Origin: Hahella sp050299855
GTDB taxonomy: Bacteria > Pseudomonadota > Gammaproteobacteria > Pseudomonadales > Oleiphilaceae
Direction: 5' to 3'
DNA length: 64,000 nt
Assembly (NCBI GenBank): GCA_050299855.1
Contig: JBNKWQ010000020.1
Location: forward strand, 1-64,000
Positions 25,229 to 33,605 of the stretch are shown piece by piece; within the stretch, counting starts at the first letter, position 1, and each line of letters opens with the position of its first letter. Position numbers and translations under genes: made by a program. The notes beneath the pieces were generated by a model. It made no database searches. It saw only the letters and a program-made list of their open reading frames with translations, and had not been told where the DNA came from.

Positions 25229-25453
25229 AGCTTTGCTGCAAGTGCCGCTACAGGGACTGTTACTGCAAATCTGGGCGGCGCTGCTTTGGGGTTTCTAATG
25301 GTTGCCACGCCTATTGGATGGGTTGGGCTGATAGTTGGCGGTGTTGCTGTTGCCGGTGTGACAGTGGCAGCGTCGATTGGAATGAATAGCGCCATGAAAG
25401 AAAATAGTGGTTCTTGGTATGACTCTATTATGAACTGGATAAAAGCATTATGA
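25229..25453 (+). pseudogene. Orphan second toxin C-terminus
   Basis: This 74-codon frame has no start codon. It begins SFAASAATGTVTANLGGAAL and ends ENSGSWYDSIMNWIKAL, matching the C-terminal end of the toxin at 23878-24849 (SSFALSAAVGTG... to NSGSVYDSIMEWIGSL), including the TPxGWVGLIVGG core. It starts eight bases after the first immunity gene, and its TGA overlaps the ATG of the second immunity gene. This is the layout of orphan toxin-immunity cassettes that can replace the main toxin tip by recombination. Confidence 0.75.
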
Positions 25454-25824
25454 GCCTATTCTCGCAGCTACTTGCGGTAGTAGCCTTTTTCATGTTCATT
25501 TCCGCAATATTATTTGTGTTGTTCGGCCAAATTACGGTACGCAAGTTAAGGAAAAATCCTAATACTAAAGATGCTCTCGGAATTGAATATGCCAGCGGCT
25601 GGGACATTATTAACGTCGCACAAGCGCTCGCCTTTCCTAAGTCTTGGAGCCGTAAGCTCGCTTCCAGCCCTCTGTCTTCAATGCACGCGAATGCTGAATT
25701 ACTATATAAGTACACCAGCAAGTTTGATCGTATTTTAGGCTCTACTTTTTATTGGATTTTAACTATCTCCGGCTTATCAGGAGCAATTCTCGTTCTATTA
25801 AATTCACTGGGTGTTTTTGATTAA
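25450..25824 (+). CDS. Membrane immunity protein (copy 2)
   Basis: The 124-residue product is homologous to copy 1: shared FGQITVRKLRKNPxTK, LGIE, SGWDIINVAQ, KFDRxL and a closing LGVFD/AGLFD. The two hydrophobic ends diverge most. ATG overlaps the stop of the orphan toxin tail. Divergence within the membrane segments fits specificity for a different toxin variant. Confidence 0.7.
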   Translation: MSLFSQLLAVVAFFMFISAILFVLFGQITVRKLRKNPNTKDALGIEYASGWDIINVAQALAFPKSWSRKLASSPLSSMHANAELLYKYTSKFDRILGSTFYWILTISGLSGAILVLLNSLGVFD

Positions 25825-25957
25825 AACCTCCCATGCCTTAGTTTGTACTTATACTTGATGGTCGTACCGTGGCCATCCAGAATAAGCTTGCAAGTATTCG
25901 CGTTGTGCTGAACCCATATCAAAGAGAGTAAACCCTCGATACATTCTTTAACCCGAA

Positions 25958-27283
25958 ATGAAGCTCTTCAATAACCACAATATCTCAATTCACCGACAAC
26001 GAAATAAGGCGCTTGGCATCCCTGAACTCATCGCCATTGCCTTGGGAGGCATGGTGGGTGGAGGAATTTTTACCGTACTCGGCATATCAGTCTCCATGAT
26101 CGGCGCCCTGACGCCAGTTGCAATTGCGATTGGAGGACTGTTTGCAGCGTTGGCGGCCTACTCCTATGTCAAACTCGGCGTGTACTACAAGGATGAAGGA
26201 GCAACATACTCCTTCTATAAGAAAACCTTCTCCAAGTCTCCCTTTGCTGCGTCACTAATTGGCTGGTGGGTAATCTTCGGCTATATCAGCACATTGGCAC
26301 TTTACGCCTATACCTTTGCCTCCTATGCCATCAGTGGCTTTGCTTTCGCCGATAGTGAGTGGATGCGCAAGCTGGTAGCCGGTGGAATCATTGGCCTGTT
26401 TACCCTGATTAATGTCTGGAGTGTCAAGGGCATGGGTAAGGTTGAAGACCTAATGGTTTACACCAAGCTGGTGATTCTGGTGGTGATTTCATTTGTCCTC
26501 ATCAATAACAGCACTCTGACCATACCGACTCTCATACAGGAGCATGGTGATGCCTCTGTATTGAATGTATTGATCGTAGCTTCCCTCACCTTTGTTGCCT
26601 ACGAGGGTTTTCAATTGGTGATTAACGCGGTCAACGAAATGGAAACCCCGGAACGCAATATTCCCAAGGCAATTTATTCGGCAATTCTTCTGGCCGTCCT
26701 GATTTACTTCGTCATTGCACTGGGTGCTATCCTGGCCATTCCCTTTGAGGACATTACTGCCAACAAGGAATATGCCCTGGCGTCAGGCGCCGACCATATT
26801 CTGGGTCATTGGGGAACGGATCTGGTGGTACTGGGAGCACTACTTGCCACCAGTAGCGCCATCAGTGGCACTTTGTTCGGTGCTTCCCGCCAGATGGCGG
26901 TGATTGCCAAAGACGGTTACTTTCCCGCGTTACTTGCGAAAAGAAGCCGAAATATTCCTGTGTACTCCATCTGTGCCATGGCTTTACTGGCCTTTGCGCT
27001 GATACTGGCTGGCAATCTTCAGGTAATTCTCGAATTCGGAAGCGTGACTTTTTTATTGGTTTCCATGCTGATGGCCTATGCAAATTACAGGATCCACCAC
27101 CTGACCAACTCCTCTCCTTTGCTCTCCCTGTTTGCCGTGTTTGGACTGATGGCAGGCACCCTGTTCATTGTCTACTTTGAAGCCAGCTATCAGCCGGAAC
27201 AGCTGTTTTTCATCGGCGGGCTGTATGCCCTGCTGACCTTCGCCGCCTGGATCTATGCAAAGAAAATGGCACATTATTTTTAG
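25958..27283 (+). CDS. APC family amino acid permease
   Basis: The 441-residue protein has twelve or so membrane helices. The first unwound helix motif GGMVGGGIFTVLG is diagnostic of the amino acid-polyamine-organocation superfamily. A second typical stretch is FVAYEGFQLVINAVNEMETP-ERNIPKAI. The substrate cannot be deduced. No partner genes on either side; a pair of inverted repeats follows. Confidence 0.88.
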   Translation: MKLFNNHNISIHRQRNKALGIPELIAIALGGMVGGGIFTVLGISVSMIGALTPVAIAIGGLFAALAAYSYVKLGVYYKDEGATYSFYKKTFSKSPFAASLIGWWVIFGYISTLALYAYTFASYAISGFAFADSEWMRKLVAGGIIGLFTLINVWSVKGMGKVEDLMVYTKLVILVVISFVLINNSTLTIPTLIQEHGDASVLNVLIVASLTFVAYEGFQLVINAVNEMETPERNIPKAIYSAILLAVLIYFVIALGAILAIPFEDITANKEYALASGADHILGHWGTDLVVLGALLATSSAISGTLFGASRQMAVIAKDGYFPALLAKRSRNIPVYSICAMALLAFALILAGNLQVILEFGSVTFLLVSMLMAYANYRIHHLTNSSPLLSLFAVFGLMAGTLFIVYFEASYQPEQLFFIGGLYALLTFAAWIYAKKMAHYF

Positions 27284-27319
27284 AAATCACTGTACCAATT
27301 TGGCTCCTTTTGAATTTCC

Positions 27320-27366
27320 CGCCCTATAGCTACACTCAACTTATTGGATAGGGCGATAGGTCCTAT
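27320..27366. repeat. Inverted repeats downstream of the permease gene
   Basis: CGCCCTAT (27320-27327) pairs with ATAGGGCG (27348-27355), followed directly by a small ATAGGTCCTAT palindrome. They lie between the convergent permease and puuD genes and may end transcription from one or both sides. There is no T tract. Confidence 0.4.
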
Positions 27367-27474
27367 TCTGCTCCCTATTCCAATCCCATCTATCACTATA
27401 TATTTTATCTATATTTTTCATATAGTTATATAGAAAGTAAAACCCTCATAATCTTATTCAGACCGTGATGTAGC

Positions 27475-28668
27475 TCACTTAGCCACCTCTTGCTTGGCCA
27501 GCCAATCCACCAATTGGGCACGCTCTTCATCGGTCATGCCGCTACGGTTTGCTAACGGCATATAGCCGGTTTGTACCACACCTAAGACTCGTGCAAAACC
27601 TGCGCTTTTTACCTGCTCCAGGGTTTCCAGCATCAGCCCGGCGGGAGCCGCCGTGAATAGCTCATCCGTGGGCTGAGCGGAATGACAGGTGGCACAGCGG
27701 GATTGCATCAGTGCAATAGCTTTGGCATCCGTGAAGCTCTGTTCTGCCGGTTTGGTATTTGGGGTAACCGGCGCTATCAGAGCTGCTACGGCAACCAACA
27801 GTATGGCGGCAACAACCAGGATAATCGGCTTATTGATGCCTTTGTGCTGCAGGTTGAAATAGTGGCGGGCAAAGGCAGCGATGCCGCCAATAGCAATCAG
27901 CAGCGCCCAGCCATAAGTATGAGCATAAACCATGGGGTAATGATTGCTGATCATGATGAACAGCACCGGCAGGGTCAGGTAGTTATTGTGGGTGGAACGC
28001 AACTTGGCAAAAGCACCCAGGGCTGGGTCCGGGCTCTCACCTTTTTCCACGGCGGCGACCAACCCACGCTGGGCAGGCATGATACCGAACAGGACATTGC
28101 CCGCCATAATGGTGCCCATCAGTGCACCAACATGGATATAAGCCCCGCGGGCGGAGAACAGCAGATGCGCCACATAACTGGAGACGCCCAGCACGACAAA
28201 CAATACGATTCCGAAGGCCAAACCGTTATGGCGCAACGGTGTGCGTAACAGGCCTTCATAGATAACAAAGCCTGCTAACAGAAAACCCAACCCAGCTCCG
28301 ATGGCTTCGGGCACGCTTAGGGACAATTTGCCGGCATCGATCAGATAACGATCCGCGCCAAGATAGTAAACAATCCAAAGCAGAATGAAGCCGGTGAGCC
28401 AGGTGGTGTAGGCTTCCCATTTAAACCAGTGCAGATGCTGAGGCATTTTTTCCGGGCCCAACCCGTACTTGGCCACTTCATAGAATCCGCCACCATGAAT
28501 GGCCCAGAGGTCACCCTTGATCCCCTTGTCTTTCTTCCATTGCGGCGGCTCCTCCAGGCTGTTATCCAGCCAGACAAAATAGAAACTAGCGCCGATCCAG
28601 GCAATGCCGGTGATCACATGGAACCAGCGGAAAAACAGTGAGAACCAGTCGGTGATATAGGCTTCCAT
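27475..28668 (-). CDS. puuD: Urate hydroxylase PuuD with fused cytochrome c
   Basis: PuuD oxidises urate to 5-hydroxyisourate at the inner membrane. The 397-residue product has the family start WFSLFFRWFHVITGIAWIGAS, eight or so membrane helices, and a C-terminal periplasmic cytochrome c domain with CATCH (Cys325, Cys328, His329) and a distal Met candidate (TGYMPLANRSGMT). Electrons therefore go to the respiratory chain rather than to oxygen as in soluble uricase. It is the last gene of the purine operon, nine bases after guaD. Confidence 0.93.
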   Translation of the reverse strand: MEAYITDWFSLFFRWFHVITGIAWIGASFYFVWLDNSLEEPPQWKKDKGIKGDLWAIHGGGFYEVAKYGLGPEKMPQHLHWFKWEAYTTWLTGFILLWIVYYLGADRYLIDAGKLSLSVPEAIGAGLGFLLAGFVIYEGLLRTPLRHNGLAFGIVLFVVLGVSSYVAHLLFSARGAYIHVGALMGTIMAGNVLFGIMPAQRGLVAAVEKGESPDPALGAFAKLRSTHNNYLTLPVLFIMISNHYPMVYAHTYGWALLIAIGGIAAFARHYFNLQHKGINKPIILVVAAILLVAVAALIAPVTPNTKPAEQSFTDAKAIALMQSRCATCHSAQPTDELFTAAPAGLMLETLEQVKSAGFARVLGVVQTGYMPLANRSGMTDEERAQLVDWLAKQEVAK

Positions 28669-28677
28669 CGGCGATCC

Positions 28678-30030
28678 TTATGGCCTGTTCTTCAGTGGTA
28701 CAACTTTCGGCCGCCGGCTTTGACTCGGCGCCCGCGTTTTACGCTGCAGGCATTTCCCCGCCACCCAGGTTTCAGCAATAGCGCGGTCATCCCCGAGTAT
28801 CATCAGGGCAAAGAGCTTTTCATCCAGGGTTTTACACTTCGACAGGCGCCGTTTCATCAGTGGCGTACAGCCATAATCCACGACAATAAAGTCCGCGTCC
28901 CTGTCCGGCTGCAGTGTGCCGATAAGATGGTCCAGTTTCAGCGCACGTGCGCCGCCTAAAGTAGCCAGATAAAAGGCCTTGAGCGGAGATAATTTGTACT
29001 CGCGCAGTTGGGCGACCTTGTAGGCCTCATTCAGGGTTTGCAGCATGGAAAAGCTGGTGCCGCCACCCACATCGGTGCCCATGGCATAAGACACTTTTTC
29101 TTTTTCCAAAGTGGCCAGATCCAGCAAGCCGCTGCCGAGAAACAAGTTCGATGTCGGACAGAATGCAATGCTGGACCGGGTATCCCGCAGCCGCGCATGT
29201 TCGCGCTCGCATAAATGAATCCCATGGGCAAAAACGCTGCGTTCGGAAAGCAGGCCATGCTGGTCGTAGACGTCCAGATAATCCTGGCATTGCGGGAACA
29301 GCTTACGCACGAAGTCCACTTCGCTGTGATTTTCCGACAGGTGCGTCTGCATGAAAATACCTGGATATTCCTGCAACAACTGACCGGCTTTCTGCAGCTG
29401 TTTTTCTGAAGAGGTAATGGCAAACCGGGGAGTGACGGCATAGTGCTGGCGGCCACGGCCGTGCCACTTTTCGATCAGTGCCTTGCTTTCCTGATAACTG
29501 CTGTCAGCGTTATCACAGAGGTAATCCGGGGCATGGCGGTCCATCATCACCTTGCCGCAGATCATCCGGGTATTGCGTGCCTCCGAGCCTTCGAAAAAAG
29601 CCTCCACTGACTGAGGGTGCACAGTGCCGAACACCAGTGCGGTGGTGGTTCCGGCCTTGAGCAGTTCATCAAGAAAGAACTCGGCAGTTTCCCTGGCGAC
29701 GGCTTTGTCGGAAAACTGTCCTTCCGTAGGAAAGGTGTAATTGTTCAGCCATTCCAGTAATTGTTCGCCATAGGACGCGAGGACATCCACCTGAGGAAAA
29801 TGGATATGGGTATCAATGAAACCGGGCATAATCAGCTTGCCGGCATGATCAATTAACTCTACATCAGCAGGAAGTTCCGGCAACATCATCTCGGCCGGGC
29901 CAATAGCCTGAATCCTGTCGTCATCCAACAACAGAATGCCATCGGTAAAATACTGGTAGGCATCTTCCCCGCTTTGATCAGGGTCATCGACGAAACTGAG
30001 AATTTCCCCGCGCAGGGCTTTCAGACTCAT
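28678..30030 (-). CDS. guaD: Guanine deaminase
   Basis: GuaD converts guanine to xanthine, feeding xanthine dehydrogenase. The 450-residue amidohydrolase shows the metal motif PGFIDTHIHFPQ, substrate loop FPTE, TTALVFGTVH, a second His pair (MQTHLSEN), HGIHL and the late Asp motif GTDVGGGTSFSM. The ATG overlaps the allA stop (ATGA). A basic tail (KTRAPSQSRRPKVVPLKNRP) goes beyond the usual end. Confidence 0.93.
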   Translation of the reverse strand: MSLKALRGEILSFVDDPDQSGEDAYQYFTDGILLLDDDRIQAIGPAEMMLPELPADVELIDHAGKLIMPGFIDTHIHFPQVDVLASYGEQLLEWLNNYTFPTEGQFSDKAVARETAEFFLDELLKAGTTTALVFGTVHPQSVEAFFEGSEARNTRMICGKVMMDRHAPDYLCDNADSSYQESKALIEKWHGRGRQHYAVTPRFAITSSEKQLQKAGQLLQEYPGIFMQTHLSENHSEVDFVRKLFPQCQDYLDVYDQHGLLSERSVFAHGIHLCEREHARLRDTRSSIAFCPTSNLFLGSGLLDLATLEKEKVSYAMGTDVGGGTSFSMLQTLNEAYKVAQLREYKLSPLKAFYLATLGGARALKLDHLIGTLQPDRDADFIVVDYGCTPLMKRRLSKCKTLDEKLFALMILGDDRAIAETWVAGKCLQRKTRAPSQSRRPKVVPLKNRP

Positions 30031-30599
30031 GGGGCGGCCACCTCGTTCAGGGCAATCACTATCTCAAGACTCTGGTCAAAATAGTGTTCGATACAGTTAT
30101 TGCCCGGCCCTTTACGGTCCACCACCAGAAAGTCACAGGTATCATTCAGACCCAACACCGGGTGATGCCAGGTGTTGCGGGCGTAGTTGACCCCCTGGTG
30201 TGCGTGCGCCAGGAACAGCCGCAGGGAAGCTGGATCGGGAATATTTTCGTCTTCCGTGCTTTTATCTGCCGCAGAAGAAACAACATTGTCGGTGGCACCC
30301 GGTAAGGCAACCAACACCAGATAAGGTTGGCTGGAAAGCGGCACAAATGCCTGGCTGCCCTGGGGGTGACGCTCCACCATTTCGATGCGCATCGGCAGTT
30401 GGCGTGGTCGGGCACGGAATAAACTCATGACTCCGTGGTCTTCCGGACCAGAAAGTTCCACCGGTGCCAGGGAGTCATATCGCAGGGTATTGCCCTGATT
30501 AATGACCAGCGGTGTCTGATCGGCTATTTCAATAACCTGGCCAAAGGGGCTGAAGACTTCTGTGGTCAATGGTTCCGGCGTCAGTAATATGGATGACAT
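30027..30599 (-). CDS. allA: Ureidoglycolate lyase
   Basis: AllA splits ureidoglycolate into glyoxylate and urea, the last step after allantoicase. The 190-residue product has the cupin features FSPFGQVIE near the N-terminus, MEMVERHPQGSQ-like MRIEMVERHPQGSQAFVPL, GVNYARNTWHHPVL and DFLVVDRKGPGNNC. A short polar insertion (ADKSTEDENIPD) sits before the VNYARNTWHH block. It lies three bases after uraH and overlaps guaD by four. Confidence 0.93.
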   Translation of the reverse strand: MSSILLTPEPLTTEVFSPFGQVIEIADQTPLVINQGNTLRYDSLAPVELSGPEDHGVMSLFRARPRQLPMRIEMVERHPQGSQAFVPLSSQPYLVLVALPGATDNVVSSAADKSTEDENIPDPASLRLFLAHAHQGVNYARNTWHHPVLGLNDTCDFLVVDRKGPGNNCIEHYFDQSLEIVIALNEVAAP

Positions 30600-30602
30600 T
30601 GA

Positions 30603-30956
30603 TCAACTACCCCGATAGGTGGAATAGCCATGGGCAGCCAGAAGCAACGGCACATGGTAGTGTTGGTCAGGGTTTTCGATACGGAAATCGATTTGAACCT
30701 GGGGGTAAAAACAGGTTTCCTTCTTGTCGGCATAATAACTGTCGGTATCAAACAGAATGCGGTAGGTGCCCGCTTTGCGCGATTGCCCTTCCATCCAGTT
30801 GCTCAGACGTCCATCGCTGTTGGTGAGGCCGGAGGCAATTTCATGCCAGCTTTCCTGAAAGCCTTCTGCGTTCTGCAGAAAGAGCCGTACCGGCACGCCC
30901 TGCGCAGGTCGGCCGGATTGCATATCCAGAACATGTGTGGTGATGGGGCTAGCCAT
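30603..30956 (-). CDS. uraH: 5-Hydroxyisourate hydrolase
   Basis: UraH (transthyretin-like) hydrolyses the PuuD product 5-hydroxyisourate to OHCU. The 117-residue product starts ASPITTHVLDMQSGRPAQGV and ends with the signature YRGS that contributes to the active site. I chose ATG 30956, preceded by AGAGGA. A longer frame to 31031 has no such site and adds 25 unrelated residues. Confidence 0.95.
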   Translation of the reverse strand: MASPITTHVLDMQSGRPAQGVPVRLFLQNAEGFQESWHEIASGLTNSDGRLSNWMEGQSRKAGTYRILFDTDSYYADKKETCFYPQVQIDFRIENPDQHYHVPLLLAAHGYSTYRGS

Positions 30957-31057
30957 GATATTCCTCTTTCGTATTTTCCAAGTAGCGAAAATAATCGTGC
31001 TCGTGCATTCCATTCTCCAGTGGGGGCACACACAGGAGCGCCCCTACATTTCAGACC

Positions 31058-31594
31058 TTAAACGCTGAACAATTTCTGTAGCCGGATGGCGGTAATTTTG
31101 GCTTGTTCCTGAGCACCGGTTTTCAGTTCGGTAGCCCGGTCATTGGCCAGCCTGCCCTGCAGGATATCCAGCATTTCAGAGGCACTTTTGCCGGTGGCAC
31201 AGACGATAAAAATAAACCCGTTTTGCTCTTCATACTGCTGATTGCCGGACTTCAGTGCCTGCAGCACCTCTTCCGTGGCTTGATTGACCGCCCCCTGCTC
31301 TGCTCCCGCCAGACCGGCAGTGTGCGCATACTTGGCGCGCAAACTGTTGATATCACCAATTTTCGGGTGCCCGGCAAAAGCCTCCAGCACGTCGGCTTCC
31401 GCCATTTGGCTCCAACAGGATTCGGCCTTTTGCAGGACTTTCTCTAACGAGGCAAACGGACGCTCAGCCACCATGGCCTGACACCAGCGCATGGCAGTGC
31501 AACAGGTTTCCAACTGCCTCACAGCGCGCGCCTCAGGTAAGGCATTGAAGTCTTCCAGAGTGAAGACTTCCGTTGCTTTAACCGGGGTTGTCAT
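31058..31594 (-). CDS. uraD: OHCU decarboxylase
   Basis: UraD turns 2-oxo-4-hydroxy-4-carboxy-5-ureidoimidazoline into (S)-allantoin. The 178-residue helical protein contains the active-site stretch AFAGHPKIGD (His76-Pro77 region), WCQAMVAERPF and an NQQYEEQNGFIFIVCATGKS segment, all typical. It stands alone here and is not fused to an allantoinase. It lies eight bases after alc and about 100 bases before uraH. Confidence 0.94.
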   Translation of the reverse strand: MTTPVKATEVFTLEDFNALPEARAVRQLETCCTAMRWCQAMVAERPFASLEKVLQKAESCWSQMAEADVLEAFAGHPKIGDINSLRAKYAHTAGLAGAEQGAVNQATEEVLQALKSGNQQYEEQNGFIFIVCATGKSASEMLDILQGRLANDRATELKTGAQEQAKITAIRLQKLFSV

Positions 31595-31602
31595 GACAAA
31601 GA

Positions 31603-32616
31603 TTACCCTTTATCCCGCAGACACCAGAGGCGCAGGCGGCTGACACCACCATCAGGGTATATGCGCAAGCGTACATGGCTGACCGGCTGCTCTTTGTGTT
31701 TCACTTCGGACATAAAGCGATGCTGACGATCCGCATGCAGTTTGGTTTGCTCGATGACCGGCTGCCAGTCAATGCCGGCCAGGTTATCTTCGGTCACCTC
31801 AAAGCCTGCATCCAGTTTAACGGCTTCCAGTGAAAACGAGGCCGGATAGTTGCCTTTAAAATGTGCGGTATCCACTTCGACTTTCTGGATACGGCCAAGG
31901 TCACCCAGCTTCAGAACCAGCCAGTCACAATCGCGACCGCCTCGGCGACGTTTGGTTTCCCAACCATCGCCCATGTCTTTACCGCGTCCGGGCATCAGCA
32001 GGTTTTCCATCGGGCTGAAGAACATGTCCGAACACAATAGCGGACGGCCCCCATTCACTATGGCAGCCAGATCAACAGGTTCTCCGGGCAGATACCAATG
32101 CCAGTCGGGGGTCACTTCGCCATAAACCCTCAGCCGGGCAATGCCTCCGTCAGGAAAAATATTCAGGCGGATATGGGTCCAGGTTTCGTCATTATCAACA
32201 TCCAGTAGGTTGTGACTGCCGGGCTCCACCTCAACGTTCGCCAGGATCTCAGTCCACTGGGTGAATTCATCCGGGTCCTGACTAAGGTGGCAGGCTTCCA
32301 CTGACACCGACTTGGGGGCATTACCGAGAAAATGGCTGGTATCCACATCCAGGCCGCGAATTACACCAGGAACACCAAGCTTGATCACACACCAGTCGTA
32401 GCCGGAATCACGGCGGCGACGGGACTCCCAGCCATCCATCCACTTACCGCGGTGGGTGTATTTGTCTTCGATAAAGACCGCCGGTGTGGGATTGAGCATA
32501 TTTTCCATTTCAGCGAAAAAGTCATCACTACAACTCAGGGTCTGACCACCCAGCCCGACGCTGGCCAGATCAGTGTATTTTTTGGAGAACCGGTTATGTT
32601 CTATTTTGCGTGCCAT
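31603..32616 (-). CDS. alc: Allantoicase
   Basis: Alc hydrolyses allantoate to ureidoglycolate and urea. The 337-residue protein shows the tandem duplicated beta domains of the family: GKWMDGWESRRRRDSGYDWC in the first and GDGWETKRRRGGRDCDWLVL in the second, each followed by an xVDTxHFxGN strand (DVDTSHFLGN, EVDTAHFKGN). Length is normal. It follows xdhC by about 100 bases and is next to uraD. Confidence 0.95.
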   Translation of the reverse strand: MARKIEHNRFSKKYTDLASVGLGGQTLSCSDDFFAEMENMLNPTPAVFIEDKYTHRGKWMDGWESRRRRDSGYDWCVIKLGVPGVIRGLDVDTSHFLGNAPKSVSVEACHLSQDPDEFTQWTEILANVEVEPGSHNLLDVDNDETWTHIRLNIFPDGGIARLRVYGEVTPDWHWYLPGEPVDLAAIVNGGRPLLCSDMFFSPMENLLMPGRGKDMGDGWETKRRRGGRDCDWLVLKLGDLGRIQKVEVDTAHFKGNYPASFSLEAVKLDAGFEVTEDNLAGIDWQPVIEQTKLHADRQHRFMSEVKHKEQPVSHVRLRIYPDGGVSRLRLWCLRDKG

Positions 32617-32717
32617 TGGATTTCTATCTTCCCGTAAAACTGACCGACCCGCGCAGGCGGGCCAGATGTTGAGTTATATGTTCGGTTTCAGGTTTATTGC
32701 TGCATTGTGCCAGCCGA

Positions 32718-33605
32718 CTAGTTTTCATCTTTGTTAAAAGACATGACATAACCGGTTTGCTGTGCCGATGGCTGATCATTCAATGCGGATTTCAGCTCTT
32801 TCCAACCCAGCCCCCGGCGCAAAGGTTGCTCGCGATTCTGGTGTTCTATAGTAATCAGTTGCCCGGCGATGGAAACAGCCACTTCCATGGGCAGCTTGCC
32901 CGGCACCTCCGTCAGACCAACCGGGCTGGTAATCCGGCAGATTTGCTCAGGGGTAAATTTCCGTTGCAACAGGCGCTTGCGAAAACGTTCTGCTTTGGTG
33001 GCGGAGCCGATCATGCCGATATACCTTAACCCGCCATGACGCAATGCAACCTGACAGAGCTCGAAATCCAACTGGTGGTTGTGGGTCAGAATCAACATAT
33101 CACTACCGTCAGGTAGATCAGGTACTACTTTTTGCGGCTGTTCAGCGACCAGGGTGGTGACATTGGCAGGACACTCTGCCGGAAACTGGTCCGCCCGGGA
33201 ATCAACCCACAAAACCCTGCAGGACAAACCGCCAAGAATGGGCATCAGCGCCTTGGCGACATGACCGGCGCCAAAGACAGTGACACGGAATGGACAGGCC
33301 GCCATGACTTCCAGCAGTACCGTGGTGCTGCCTCCGCAGCATTGAGCCACGGAAGCCGCTAACGGAAAATGATGGATCTGCTGTACTGCTTCGCCCTGAA
33401 CCAGCAGCTCGCGCGCCTTTTGGGTAACGACAAATTCCAGCTGACCGCCACCGATGGTGTCGTAGGTCTGCTCACTGGTAACCACCATTTTGCTGCCGGG
33501 ATCGCGGGGAGTGGACCCCTTGCAACCCAGCACAGTGGCAATAACGTAAGCATCACCGCTTTGTCGACATTGCTGGATGGCATCGGACCAATTCAAGCTA
33601 CTCAT
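32718..33605 (-). CDS. xdhC: Xanthine dehydrogenase accessory protein XdhC
   Basis: XdhC binds molybdenum cofactor, has it sulfurated and delivers it to XdhB. The 295-residue product has the N-terminal family motif VLGCKGSTPRDPGSKMVV, the QCCGG segment (Cys pair thought to bind cofactor), a Rossmann-like VFGAGHVAKAL and the late YIGMIGSATKAERFRKRL. Its ATG overlaps the xdhB stop (ATGA). Confidence 0.94.
   Translation of the reverse strand: MSSLNWSDAIQQCRQSGDAYVIATVLGCKGSTPRDPGSKMVVTSEQTYDTIGGGQLEFVVTQKARELLVQGEAVQQIHHFPLAASVAQCCGGSTTVLLEVMAACPFRVTVFGAGHVAKALMPILGGLSCRVLWVDSRADQFPAECPANVTTLVAEQPQKVVPDLPDGSDMLILTHNHQLDFELCQVALRHGGLRYIGMIGSATKAERFRKRLLQRKFTPEQICRITSPVGLTEVPGKLPMEVAVSIAGQLITIEHQNREQPLRRGLGWKELKSALNDQPSAQQTGYVMSFNKDEN

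Noticed and set aside
25195..25389. Cys-rich 64-residue ORF
   Set aside because: Frame-shifted reading of the Gly/Ala-rich orphan toxin tail; the real frame matches the upstream toxin.
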